Assembly (NCBI RefSeq): GCF_964656455.1
Contig: NW_027555012.1
Span: forward strand, 106,909 to 170,908
Direction of reading: 5' to 3'
DNA length: 64,000 nucleotides
DNA from: Halichoerus grypus
Taxonomy: Eukaryota > Chordata > Mammalia > Carnivora > Phocidae
A model generated the notes under the pieces. That model ran no database searches. It was not told where the DNA came from and was given only the letters and a program-made list of their open reading frames with translations. Below are positions 49,871-63,098 of this stretch, piece by piece (within the stretch, counting starts at the first letter, position 1; each line of letters opens with the position of its first letter). The position numbers and the translations under genes are program-made.

Positions 49871-52800
49871 ACAAGAGGGGAGTCGACAGCAGCCTTCCTT
49901 CCAGGCCTGCTTCTCACTCCGAGTTACGTTTAGGTTCCATTTCTCATGCTTTCACAAAAACACACAACAGATGAAGTGCACGCTCAGGAAGGGCGATCTT
50001 TGCTGAGGCACGGGTCCTCCGCACTTTTGTTCCTTTCCGTTGGGTGGATGGCACTTAGGACTACACGCACACACGGGAGAGCCGATCTAGTTTCCCGAAA
50101 CAAGAGTTGAGTCGATAGCTGCCTCCTGCCCATGCTTATTTCTGCCTCGGAATTCTGCTGGGACTCATTCCCCGGGTTTGCACTCAAGCAGAGTTGAAAA
50201 TCCTGCCACCCTGTGGAGAGGCGAATGAGCTGAAGCTGGGATTCTTGACCGGCTTCTTTCTGCCAAAACAGTGTGGAGCACTTAGCATTCCTATGCACAC
50301 ATGGAGCAGTAGTGTTAGCTTCAGGTAACAAGAGCTGAGTCGAGAGGTGCCTTCTGGCCCGGACTTCTTCTCCCTCGGTCTCACGTAAGGAACCCGTTCC
50401 CCAGGCTCTCACCCACGGTAGCCTGGAAAGTGCTTCCTCCCTCAGAGACGTGGATGGTAGCTAAAGCACGATTTCTCTACCGTGTTGTTTCTTCGAGTTA
50501 GAACGCTAGCTATTAGACTGCCATGCAAATGTGGGGCTGCCGTGCTAGCTTGGTCAAACACATGGGGAGTCGTGTTCTGCCTTTCGCAGGGGCCTGAGTC
50601 TCACTCGCAAAAAGCTTTGGACTCCCTTGCAGTGCTCTCACGCACGCACACCACAAAATGCTGCCACCCTCAGGAGCAGCTGTTTTACCTGCAGCACAGG
50701 CTCTCAACCGAGTTTTTCCTTCGAGTTAGGTGGCTGTGTTTAAGGCGGCACACACACCCTCTCGAATGGTACTAGCCCCATAACCAGGATGTGAGTTAAG
50801 AGCTGCCTTCTGTACCGGCCTGTCTCTCCCCGATATTACGATATTGAAACCGTCCCCAGGCTCTCAGCCACAGTACACCCTAAACTGCTCCGCCCACAGA
50901 GAGGTCGACGGTAGCTAAAGCACGGTTTCTCTACAGTGTTGTTTCTTCGAGTTAGAACGCTAGCTATTAGACTGCCATGCAAATGTGGGGCTGCCGTGCT
51001 AGCTTGGTCAAACACATGGGGAGTCGTGTTCTGCCTTTTGCTGGGGCCTGAGTCTCACTCGCAAAAAGCTTTGGACTCCCTTGCACTACTCTCACGCACG
51101 CACACAACAAAATGCTGCCACCCTCAGGAGCACCTGTTTTACCTGAAGCACAGGCTCTCAATCAAGTTTTCCTTCGAGTTAGGTGGCTGTGTTGAAGCCT
51201 GCACACACACCCTGGCGAACGGTAGCAGCCCCATAACCATGATGTGTGTTGAGAGCTGCCTTCTGTACCGGCCTGCCTCTCCCCGATATTATGATATTGA
51301 AACTGTGCCCAGGCTCTCAGCCACAGTACACCCTAAACTGCTTCGCCCACAGAGAGGTCGACGGTAGCTAAAGCACGGTTTCTCTGCTGTGTAGTTTCTT
51401 CGAGTTAGAACGCTAGCTATTAGACTTCCATGCAAAAGTGGGGCTGCCGTGCTAGCGTGATGAAACACATGGGGAGTCGTGTTCTGCCTTTCGCTGGGGC
51501 CTGAGTCTCGCTCGCAAAAAGCTTTGGACTTCCTTGCAGTGCTCTCACGCACGCACACAACAAAATGCTGCCACCCTCAGGAGCAGCTGTTTGACCTGAC
51601 GCACAAGCTCTGAACCGAGATTCTCCTTCGAGTTAGGTGGCTGTGTTTACCCTGGGCAACGGTACTAGCCCCATAACCATGATGTGGGTTGAGAGCTGCC
51701 TTCTGTACCGGCCTGTCTCTCCCCCGATATTACGATATTGAAACCGTCCCCAGGCTCTCAGCCACAGTACACCCTAAACTGCTTCGCCCACAGAGAGGTC
51801 GACGGTAGCTAAAGCACGGTTTGTCTACAGTGTTGTTTGTTCGAGTTAGAAAGCTAGCTATTAGACTTCCATTCAAAAGTGGGGCCGCAGTAGTAGTTTC
51901 ATGGAGCAAGTGGGGAGTCGTGTTCTGGCTTCTTCCGGGGCCTGGGTCTCACAAGGAAAATGGTTTTGGACTCCCTTGCTGTGCACTCACGCATGCACAC
52001 CACACAATGCGTCCACCCTGAGGCATGGCTCTTTTAGCCGAAGCAGGAATTCCCTACAGAGTTGTTCCTTTGAGTTAGGTGGTTGGCTTATGGCCTGCAG
52101 GCACACCCGGGGCAAGGGGACTAGCCTCATAAACAAGAGGTGAGTTGAGAGCTGCCTTCCGCACCGGCCTGTTTCTCACTCCATTTCACGTATGGGACCC
52201 TTTCCCCGGTCTCTCATACACGAGCACTATACAACTCCTGCGGCTTCAGGAACGGCAATGGTAGCTAAAGCGCAGTAAGGCTACAGCATTGATTCTTGGT
52301 GTTAGTAGCCTGGTAGGCGAATGAGCTGCAGCTGGGATTCTTTACAGGCTTGTTTCTTCCCAGTCAGGGTCGAGCACATAGCATTCCAAGCACACATGGA
52401 GCAGTAGTCTTAGCTTCAGGTAGCAAGAGCTGAGTCCAGAGGTGCCTTGTGCCCGGACCTATTTCTCCCTTGGTTTCACGTATGGAACCCGTTCCCCAGG
52501 CTCTCAGCCACGGTACTCCGTGTAATGCTTCCTCCGTCTAGAGGTCGACGGTAGCTAAAGCACGGTTTCTCTACAGTGTTGTTTCTTCGAGTGAGAACAC
52601 TAGCTGTTAGACTTCCATGCAAAAGTGGGGCTGCCGTGCTAGCGTGATGAAATACATGGGGAGTCGTGTTCTGCCTTCTGCTGGGGCCTGAGGCTCATTC
52701 ACAAAAAGCTTTGGACTCCCTTGCAGTGCTCTCATGCACGCACACAACAAAATGCTTCCACCCTCAGGAGCGGCTCTTTTAGCTGAAGCATGGATTCTCC

Positions 52801-54278
52801 AGCGAGTTTTTCCTTCGAGTTAGGCAGTTTTCATGAAGCCTGCACACACACCCGGGGCAACGGTACTAGCCCCATAACCATGGTTTGAGTTGAGAGCTGC
52901 CTTCTCTCCGGCCTGTCTCTCCCTCGATTTCACGAAACGGAACCCGTCCCCAGGCTCTCACCCACCGTACACCCTAAACTGCTTCCTCCCACATAGAGGT
53001 CGTCGGTAGCTAAAGCACGGTTTCTCTTCAGTGTTGTTTCTCCGAGTTAGAACGCTTGCTATGAATGTCCACAATAGCCAAACTGTGGAAAGAGCCATGT
53101 CCACCAACAGATGAATGGATAAAGAAGAGGGGGTATATATATATACAATGGAATATTATGCAGCCATCAAAAGGAATGAGATCTTGCCATCTGCAACGAC
53201 GTGGATGGAACTGGAGGGTATCATGCTGAGCGAAATAAGTCAAACCGAGAAAGACATGTATCATATGACCTCACTGATATGAGGAATTCTTAATCTCAGG
53301 AAACAAACTGAGGGTTGCTAGAGTGGGGGGTGGGGTGGGAGGGATGGGGTGACTGGGTGATGGACACTGTGGAGGGTATGTGTTCTGGTAAGCGCTGTGA
53401 ATTGTGCAAGACTGTTGAATCTCAGATCTGTACCTCTGAAACAAATAATGCAATATATGTTAAGAAAGAAAAAAAGAAGAAGAAGAATGCAGCAGGAGGG
53501 GAAGAATGAAGGGGGGAAAATCGGAGGGGGAGAAGAACCATGAGAGATGATGGACTCTGAAAAACAAACTGAGGGTTCTAGAGGGGAGGGGGCTGGGAGG
53601 ATGGCTTAGCCTGGTGATGGGTATTGAGCAGGGCACGTTCTGCATGGAGCACTGGGTGTTATGCACAAACAATGAACCATGGAACACTATATCTAAAACT
53701 AATGATGTAATGTATGGGGATTAACATAACAATAAAAACATTAAATAATAATTAAAAAAAAGAACGCTTGCTATTAGACTTCCATGCAAAAGTGGGGCCG
53801 CAGTGCTAGCCTCAGGAAACAAGTGGGGAGTCATGTTCTGCCTTCTGCCGGGGCCTGAGTCCCACACGGAAAATGGGTCTGGACTCACTTGCAGTGCGCT
53901 CACGCATGCACACAGCAAAATGCGTCCACCCTCCGGCATGGCTACTTTAGCCGAAGCAGGAAATCTCTACAGAGTTGTTCCTTTGAGTTAGGTGGTTGGC
54001 TTTAGCCCTGCAGGCACACCCGGGGCAAGGGTACTAGCCTCATAAACAAGAGGTGAGTTGAGAACTGCCTTCCGCTCCGGCCTGTTTCTCACTCCATTTC
54101 ACGTATGGGACCCTTTCCCCGGGCTCTCAGACAGACACGAGCACTGTCAAATTCCTCTGGCTTCAGGAACGGCAATGTTAACTCAAGCGCAGTAACTCTA
54201 TAGCATTGATTCTTGGTGTTAGTAGCCTGGGAACTAGGCTTCCAGGCACACAGGGTACAGCAGTGCTAATCTCCTCAA
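49871..54278 (+). repeat. Array unit 12 (4408 bp)
   Basis: Its first part is like units 10 and 11 (G at 50174, C at 50354), but there is no extra monomer. Its L1 is type I with (TA)6, as in units 1 and 6. The allele state therefore changes within the unit. Confidence 0.96.
53063..53760 (+). mobile_element. Truncated LINE-1, unit 12 copy
   Basis: 698 bp with (TA)6 and type I alleles, although the copies on both sides are type II. This suggests transfer from a unit like 1 or 6. Confidence 0.92.
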
Positions 54279-57200
54279 ACAAGAGGGGAGTCGACAGCAG
54301 CCTTCCTTCCAGGCCTGCTTCTCACTCCGAGTTACGTTTAGGTTCCATTTCTCATGCTTTCACAAAAACACACAACAGATGAAGTGCACGCTCAGGAAGG
54401 GCGATCTTTGCTGAGGCACGGGTCCTCCGCACTTTTGTTCCTTTCCGTTGGGTGGATGGCACTTAGGACTACACGCACACACGGGAGAGCCGATCTAGTT
54501 TCCCGAAACAAGAGTTGAGTCGATAGCTGCCTCCTGCCCATGCTTATTTCTGCCTCGGAATTCTGCTGGGACTCATTCCCCGGGTTTGCACTCAAGCAGA
54601 GTTGAAAACCCTGCCACCCTGTGGAGAGGCGAATGAGCTGAAGCTGGGATTCTTGACCGGCTTCTTTCTGCCAAAACAGTGTGGAGCACTTAGCATTCCT
54701 ATGCACACATGGAGCAGTAGTGTTAGCTTCAGGTAACAAGAGCTGAGTCGAGAGGTGCCTTGTGGCCCGGACTTCTTCTCCCTCGGTCTCACGTAAGGAA
54801 CCCGTTCCCCAGGCTCTCACCCACGGTAGCCTGGAAAGTGCTTCCTCCCTCAGAGACGTGGATGGTAGCTAAAGCACGATTTCTCTACCGTGTTGTTTCT
54901 TCGAGTTAGAACGCTAGCTATTAGACTGCCATGCAAATGTGGGGCTGCCGTGCTAGCTTGGTCAAACACATGGGGAGTCGTGTTCTGCCTTTCGCAGGGG
55001 CCTGAGTCTCACTCGCAAAAAGCTTTGGACTCCCTTGCAGTGCTCTCACGCACGCACACCACAAAATGCTGCCACCCTCAGGAGCAGCTGTTTTACCTGC
55101 AGCACAGGCTCTCAACCGAGTTTTTCCTTCGAGTTAGGTGGCTGTGTTTAAGGCGGCACACACACCCTCTCGAATGGTACTAGCCCCATAACCAGGATGT
55201 GAGTTAAGAGCTGCCTTCTGTACCGGCCTGTCTCTCCCCGATATTACGATATTGAAACCGTCCCCAGGCTCTCAGCCACAGTACACCCTAAACTGCTCCG
55301 CCCACAGAGAGGTCGACGGTAGCTAAAGCACGGTTTCTCTACAGTGTTGTTTCTTCGAGTTAGAACGCTAGCTATTAGACTGCCATGCAAATGTGGGGCT
55401 GCCGTGCTAGCTTGGTCAAACACATGGGGAGTCGTGTTCTGCCTTTTGCTGGGGCCTGAGTCTCACTCGCAAAAAGCTTTGGACTCCCTTGCACTACTCT
55501 CACGCACGCACACAACAAAATGCTGCCACCCTCAGGAGCACCTGTTTTACCTGAAGCACAGGCTCTCAATCAAGTTTTCCTTCGAGTTAGGTGGCTGTGT
55601 TGAAGCCTGCACACACACCCTGGCGAACGGTAGCAGCCCCATAACCATGATGTGTGTTGAGAGCTGCCTTCTGTACCGGCCTGCCTCTCCCCGATATTAT
55701 GATATTGAAACTGTGCCCAGGCTCTCAGCCACAGTACACCCTAAACTGCTTCGCCCACAGAGAGGTCGACGGTAGCTAAAGCACGGTTTCTCTGCTGTGT
55801 AGTTTCTTCGAGTTAGAACGCTAGCTATTAGACTTCCATGCAAAAGTGGGGCTGCCGTGCTAGCGTGATGAAACACATGGGGAGTCGTGTTCTGCCTTTC
55901 GCTGGGGCCTGAGTCTCGCTCGCAAAAAGCTTTGGACTTCCTTGCAGTGCTCTCACGCACGCACACAACAAAATGCTGCCACCCTCAGGAGCAGCTGTTT
56001 GACCTGACGCACAAGCTCTGAACCGAGATTCTCCTTCGAGTTAGGTGGCTGTGTTTACCCTGGGCAACGGTACTAGCCCCATAACCATGATGTGGGTTGA
56101 GAGCTGCCTTCTGTACCGGCCTGTCTCTCCCCCGATATTACGATATTGAAACCGTCCCCAGGCTCTCAGCCACAGTACACCCTAAACTGCTTCGCCCACA
56201 GAGAGGTCGACGGTAGCTAAAGCACGGTTTGTCTACAGTGTTGTTTGTTCGAGTTAGAAAGCTAGCTATTAGACTTCCATTCAAAAGTGGGGCCGCAGTA
56301 GTAGTTTCATGGAGCAAGTGGGGAGTCGTGTTCTGGCTTCTTCCGGGGCCTGGGTCTCACAAGGAAAATGGTTTTGGACTCCCTTGCTGTGCACTCACGC
56401 ATGCACACCACACAATGCGTCCACCCTGAGGCATGGCTCTTTTAGCCGAAGCAGGAATTCCCTACAGAGTTGTTCCTTTGAGTTAGGTGGTTGGCTTATG
56501 GCCTGCAGGCACACCCGGGGCAAGGGGACTAGCCTCATAAACAAGAGGTGAGTTGAGAGCTGCCTTCCGCACCGGCCTGTTTCTCACTCCATTTCACGTA
56601 TGGGACCCTTTCCCCGGTCTCTCATACACGAGCACTATACAACTCCTGCGGCTTCAGGAACGGCAATGGTAGCTAAAGCGCAGTAAGGCTACAGCATTGA
56701 TTCTTGGTGTTAGTAGCCTGGTAGGCGAATGAGCTGCAGCTGGGATTCTTTACAGGCTTGTTTCTTCCCAGTCAGGGTCGAGCACATAGCATTCCAAGCA
56801 CACATGGAGCAGTAGTCTTAGCTTCAGGTAGCAAGAGCTGAGTCCAGAGGTGCCTTGTGCCCGGACCTATTTCTCCCTTGGTTTCACGTATGGAACCCGT
56901 TCCCCAGGCTCTCAGCCACGGTACTCCGTGTAATGCTTCCTCCGTCTAGAGGTCGACGGTAGCTAAAGCACGGTTTCTCTACAGTGTTGTTTCTTCGAGT
57001 GAGAACACTAGCTGTTAGACTTCCATGCAAAAGTGGGGCTGCCGTGCTAGCGTGATGAAATACATGGGGAGTCGTGTTCTGCCTTCTGCTGGGGCCTGAG
57101 GCTCATTCACAAAAAGCTTTGGACTCCCTTGCAGTGCTCTCATGCACGCACACAACAAAATGCTTCCACCCTCAGGAGCGGCTCTTTTAGCTGAAGCATG

Positions 57201-58688
57201 GATTCTCCAGCGAGTTTTTCCTTCGAGTTAGGCAGTTTTCATGAAGCCTGCACACACACCCGGGGCAACGGTACTAGCCCCATAACCATGGTTTGAGTTG
57301 AGAGCTGCCTTCTCTCCGGCCTGTCTCTCCCTCGATTTCACGAAACGGAACCCGTCCCCAGGCTCTCACCCACCGTACACCCTAAACTGCTTCCTCCCAC
57401 ATAGAGGTCGTCGGTAGCTAAAGCACGGTTTCTCTTCAGTGTTGTTTCTCCGAGTTAGAACGCTTGCTATGAATGTCCACAATAGCCAAACTGTGGAAAG
57501 AGCCATGTCCACCAACAGATGAATGGATAAAGAAGAGGGGGTATATATATATATACAATGGAATATTATGCAGCCATCAAAAGGAATGAGATCTTGCCAT
57601 CTGCAACGACGTGGATGGAACTGGAGGGTATCATGCTGAGCGAAATAAGTCAAACCGAGAAAGACATGTATCATATGACCTCACTGATATGAGGAATTCT
57701 TAATCTCAGGAAACAAACTGAGGGTTGCTAGAGTGGGGGGTGGGGTGGGAGGGATGGGGTCACTGGGTGTTGGACACTGTGGAGGGTATGTGTTCTGGTA
57801 AGCGCTGTGAATTGTGCAAGACTGTTGAATCTCAGATCTGTACCTCTGAAACAAATAATGCAATATATGTTAAGAAAGAAAAAAAGAAGAAGAAGAATGC
57901 AGCAGGAGGGGAAGAATGAAGGGGGGAAAATCGGAGGGGGAGAAGAACCATGAGAGATGATGGACTCTGAAAAACAAACTGAGGGTTCTAGAGGGGAGGG
58001 GGCTGGGAGGATGGCTTAGCCTGGTGATGGGTATTGAGCAGGGCACGTTCTGCATGGAGCACTGGGTGTTATGCACAAACAATGAACCATGGAACACTAT
58101 ATCTAAAACTAATGATGTAATGTATGGGGATTAACATAACAATAAAAACATTAAATAATAATTAAAAAAAAGAACGCTTGCTATTAGACTTCCATGCAAA
58201 AGTGGGGCCGCAGTGCTAGCCTCAGGAAACAAGTGGGGAGTCATGTTCTGCCTTCTGCCGGGGCCTGAGTCCCACACGGAAAATGGGTCTGGACTCACTT
58301 GCAGTGCGCTCACGCATGCACACAGCAAAATGCGTCCACCCTCCGGCATGGCTACTTTAGCCGAAGCAGGAAATCTCTACAGAGTTGTTCCTTTGAGTTA
58401 GGTGGTTGGCTTTAGCCCTGCAGGCACACCCGGGGCAAGGGTACTAGCCTCATAAACAAGAGGTGAGTTGAGAACTGCCTTCCGCTCCGGCCTGTTTCTC
58501 ACTCCATTTCACGTATGGGACCCTTTCCCCGGGCTCTCAGACAGACACGAGCACTGTCAAATTCCTCTGGCTTCAGGAACGGCAATGTTAACTCAAGCGC
58601 AGTAACTCTATAGCATTGATTCTTGGTGTTAGTAGCCTGGGAACTAGGCTTCCAGGCACACAGGGTACAGCAGTGCTAATCTCCTCAA
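54279..58688 (+). repeat. Array unit 13 (4410 bp)
   Basis: Carries G at 54582 and a derived C at 54609 (offset 331, shared with unit 14), but G at 54762 (offset 484), as in units 1-8. The L1 is intermediate: type II at the two sites matching 3481 and 3490, but C at 57900 as in type I. Confidence 0.96.
57471..58170 (+). mobile_element. Truncated LINE-1, unit 13 copy
   Basis: 700 bp, (TA)7. It has the two linked type II bases in the proximal 3'UTR but the type I C at 57900, so it is either recombinant or the ancestral state of type II. Confidence 0.92.
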
Positions 58689-61600
58689 ACAAGAGGGGAG
58701 TCGACAGCAGCCTTCCTTCCAGGCCTGCTTCTCACTCCGAGTTACGTTTAGGTTCCATTTCTCATGCTTTCACAAAAACACACAACAGATGAAGTGCACG
58801 CTCAGGAAGGGCGATCTTTGCTGAGGCACGGGTCCTCCGCACTTTTGTTCCTTTCCGTTGGGTGGATGGCACTTAGGACTACACGCACACACGGGAGAGC
58901 CGATCTAGTTTCCCGAAACAAGAGTTGAGTCGATAGCTGCCTCCTGCCCATGCTTATTTCTGCCTCGGAATTCTGCTGGGACTCATTCCCCGGGTTTGCA
59001 CTCAAGCAGAGTTGAAAACCCTGCCACCCTGTGGAGAGGCGAATGAGCTGAAGCTGGGATTCTTGACCGGCTTCTTTCTGCCAAAACAGTGTGGAGCACT
59101 TAGCATTCCTATGCACACATGGAGCAGTAGTGTTAGCTTCAGGTAACAAGAGCTGAGTCGAGAGGTGCCTTCTGGCCCGGACTTCTTCTCCCTCGGTCTC
59201 ACGTAAGGAACCCGTTCCCCAGGCTCTCACCCACGGTAGCCTGGAAAGTGCTTCCTCCCTCAGAGACGTGGATGGTAGCTAAAGCACGATTTCTCTACCG
59301 TGTTGTTTCTTCGAGTTAGAACGCTAGCTATTAGACTGCCATGCAAATGTGGGGCTGCCGTGCTAGCTTGGTCAAACACATGGGGAGTCGTGTTCTGCCT
59401 TTCGCAGGGGCCTGAGTCTCACTCGCAAAAAGCTTTGGACTCCCTTGCAGTGCTCTCACGCACGCACACCACAAAATGCTGCCACCCTCAGGAGCAGCTG
59501 TTTTACCTGCAGCACAGGCTCTCAACCGAGTTTTTCCTTCGAGTTAGGTGGCTGTGTTTAAGGCGGCACACACACCCTCTCGAATGGTACTAGCCCCATA
59601 ACCAGGATGTGAGTTAAGAGCTGCCTTCTGTACCGGCCTGTCTCTCCCCGATATTACGATATTGAAACCGTCCCCAGGCTCTCAGCCACAGTACACCCTA
59701 AACTGCTCCGCCCACAGAGAGGTCGACGGTAGCTAAAGCACGGTTTCTCTACAGTGTTGTTTCTTCGAGTTAGAACGCTAGCTATTAGACTGCCATGCAA
59801 ATGTGGGGCTGCCGTGCTAGCTTGGTCAAACACATGGGGAGTCGTGTTCTGCCTTTTGCTGGGGCCTGAGTCTCACTCGCAAAAAGCTTTGGACTCCCTT
59901 GCACTACTCTCACGCACGCACACAACAAAATGCTGCCACCCTCAGGAGCACCTGTTTTACCTGAAGCACAGGCTCTCAATCAAGTTTTCCTTCGAGTTAG
60001 GTGGCTGTGTTGAAGCCTGCACACACACCCTGGCGAACGGTAGCAGCCCCATAACCATGATGTGTGTTGAGAGCTGCCTTCTGTACCGGCCTGCCTCTCC
60101 CCGATATTATGATATTGAAACTGTGCCCAGGCTCTCAGCCACAGTACACCCTAAACTGCTTCGCCCACAGAGAGGTCGACGGTAGCTAAAGCACGGTTTC
60201 TCTGCTGTGTAGTTTCTTCGAGTTAGAACGCTAGCTATTAGACTTCCATGCAAAAGTGGGGCTGCCGTGCTAGCGTGATGAAACACATGGGGAGTCGTGT
60301 TCTGCCTTTCGCTGGGGCCTGAGTCTCGCTCGCAAAAAGCTTTGGACTTCCTTGCAGTGCTCTCACGCACGCACACAACAAAATGCTGCCACCCTCAGGA
60401 GCAGCTGTTTGACCTGACGCACAAGCTCTGAACCGAGATTCTCCTTCGAGTTAGGTGGCTGTGTTTACCCTGGGCAACGGTACTAGCCCCATAACCATGA
60501 TGTGGGTTGAGAGCTGCCTTCTGTACCGGCCTGTCTCTCCCCCGATATTACGATATTGAAACCGTCCCCAGGCTCTCAGCCACAGTACACCCTAAACTGC
60601 TTCGCCCACAGAGAGGTCGACGGTAGCTAAAGCACGGTTTGTCTACAGTGTTGTTTGTTCGAGTTAGAAAGCTAGCTATTAGACTTCCATTCAAAAGTGG
60701 GGCCGCAGTAGTAGTTTCATGGAGCAAGTGGGGAGTCGTGTTCTGGCTTCTTCCGGGGCCTGGGTCTCACAAGGAAAATGGTTTTGGACTCCCTTGCTGT
60801 GCACTCACGCATGCACACCACACAATGCGTCCACCCTGAGGCATGGCTCTTTTAGCCGAAGCAGGAATTCCCTACAGAGTTGTTCCTTTGAGTTAGGTGG
60901 TTGGCTTATGGCCTGCAGGCACACCCGGGGCAAGGGGACTAGCCTCATAAACAAGAGGTGAGTTGAGAGCTGCCTTCCGCACCGGCCTGTTTCTCACTCC
61001 ATTTCACGTATGGGACCCTTTCCCCGGTCTCTCATACACGAGCACTATACAACTCCTGCGGCTTCAGGAACGGCAATGGTAGCTAAAGCGCAGTAAGGCT
61101 ACAGCATTGATTCTTGGTGTTAGTAGCCTGGTAGGCGAATGAGCTGCAGCTGGGATTCTTTACAGGCTTGTTTCTTCCCAGTCAGGGTCGAGCACATAGC
61201 ATTCCAAGCACACATGGAGCAGTAGTCTTAGCTTCAGGTAGCAAGAGCTGAGTCCAGAGGTGCCTTGTGCCCGGACCTATTTCTCCCTTGGTTTCACGTA
61301 TGGAACCCGTTCCCCAGGCTCTCAGCCACGGTACTCCGTGTAATGCTTCCTCCGTCTAGAGGTCGACGGTAGCTAAAGCACGGTTTCTCTACAGTGTTGT
61401 TTCTTCGAGTGAGAACACTAGCTGTTAGACTTCCATGCAAAAGTGGGGCTGCCGTGCTAGCGTGATGAAATACATGGGGAGTCGTGTTCTGCCTTCTGCT
61501 GGGGCCTGAGGCTCATTCACAAAAAGCTTTGGACTCCCTTGCAGTGCTCTCATGCACGCACACAACAAAATGCTTCCACCCTCAGGAGCGGCTCTTTTAG

Positions 61601-63098
61601 CTGAAGCATGGATTCTCCAGCGAGTTTTTCCTTCGAGTTAGGCAGTTTTCATGAAGCCTGCACACACACCCGGGGCAACGGTACTAGCCCCATAACCATG
61701 GTTTGAGTTGAGAGCTGCCTTCTCTCCGGCCTGTCTCTCCCTCGATTTCACGAAACGGAACCCGTCCCCAGGCTCTCACCCACCGTACACCCTAAACTGC
61801 TTCCTCCCACATAGAGGTCGTCGGTAGCTAAAGCACGGTTTCTCTTCAGTGTTGTTTCTCCGAGTTAGAACGCTTGCTATGAATGTCCACAATAGCCAAA
61901 CTGTGGAAAGAGCCATGTCCACCAACAGATGAATGGATAAAGAAGAGGGGGTATATATATATATACAATGGAATATTATGCAGCCATCAAAAGGAATGAG
62001 ATCTTGCCATCTGCAACGACGTGGATGGAACTGGAGGGTATCATGCTGAGCGAAATAAGTCAAACCGAGAAAGACATGTATCATATGACCTCACTGATAT
62101 GAGGAATTCTTAATCTCAGGAAACAAACTGAGGGTTGCTAGAGTGGGGGGTGGGGTGGGAGGGATGGGGTCACTGGGTGTTGGACACTGTGGAGGGTATG
62201 TGTTCTGGTAAGCGCTGTGAATTGTGCAAGACTGTTGAATCTCAGATCTGTACCTCTGAAACAAATAATGCAATATATGTTAAGAAAGAAAAAAAGAAGA
62301 AGAAGAATGTAGCAGGAGGGGAAGAATGAAGGGGGGAAAATCGGAGGGGGAGAAGAACCATGAGAGATGATGGACTCTGAAAAACAAACTGAGGGTTCTA
62401 GAGGGGAGGGGGCTGGGAGGATGGCTTAGCCTGGTGATGGGTATTGAGCAGGGCACGTTCTGCATGGAGCACTGGGTGTTATGCACAAACAATGAACCAT
62501 GGAACACTATATCTAAAACTAATGATGTAATGTATGGGGATTAACATAACAATAAAAACATTAAATAATAATTAAAAAAAAGAACGCTTGCTATTAGACT
62601 TCCATGCAAAAGTGGGGCCGCAGTGCTAGCCTCAGGAAACAAGTGGGGAGTCATGTTCTGCCTTCTGCCGGGGCCTGAGTCCCACACGGAAAATGGGTCT
62701 GGACTCACTTGCAGTGCGCTCACGCATGCACACAGCAAAATGCGTCCACCCTCCGGCATGGCTACTTTAGCCGAAGCAGGAAATCTCTACAGAGTTGTTC
62801 CTTTGAGTTAGGTGGTTGGCTTTAGCCCTGCAGGCACACCCGGGGCAAGGGTACTAGCCTCATAAACAAGAGGTGAGTTGAGAACTGCCTTCCGCTCCGG
62901 CCTGTTTCTCACTCCATTTCACGTATGGGACCCTTTCCCCGGGCTCTCAGACAGACACGAGCACTGTCAAATTCCTCTGGCTTCAGGAACGGCAATGTTA
63001 ACTCAAGCGCAGTAACTCTATAGCATTGATTCTTGGTGTTAGTAGCCTGGGAACTAGGCTTCCAGGCACACAGGGTACAGCAGTGCTAATCTCCTCAA
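58689..63098 (+). repeat. Array unit 14 (4410 bp)
   Basis: Has G at 58992, C at 59019 (shared with unit 13), C at 59172 and a complete type II L1. No extra monomer. Confidence 0.96.
61881..62580 (+). mobile_element. Truncated LINE-1, unit 14 copy
   Basis: 700 bp, (TA)7, all three type II alleles. The fifteenth copy would lie beyond the window. Confidence 0.92.
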
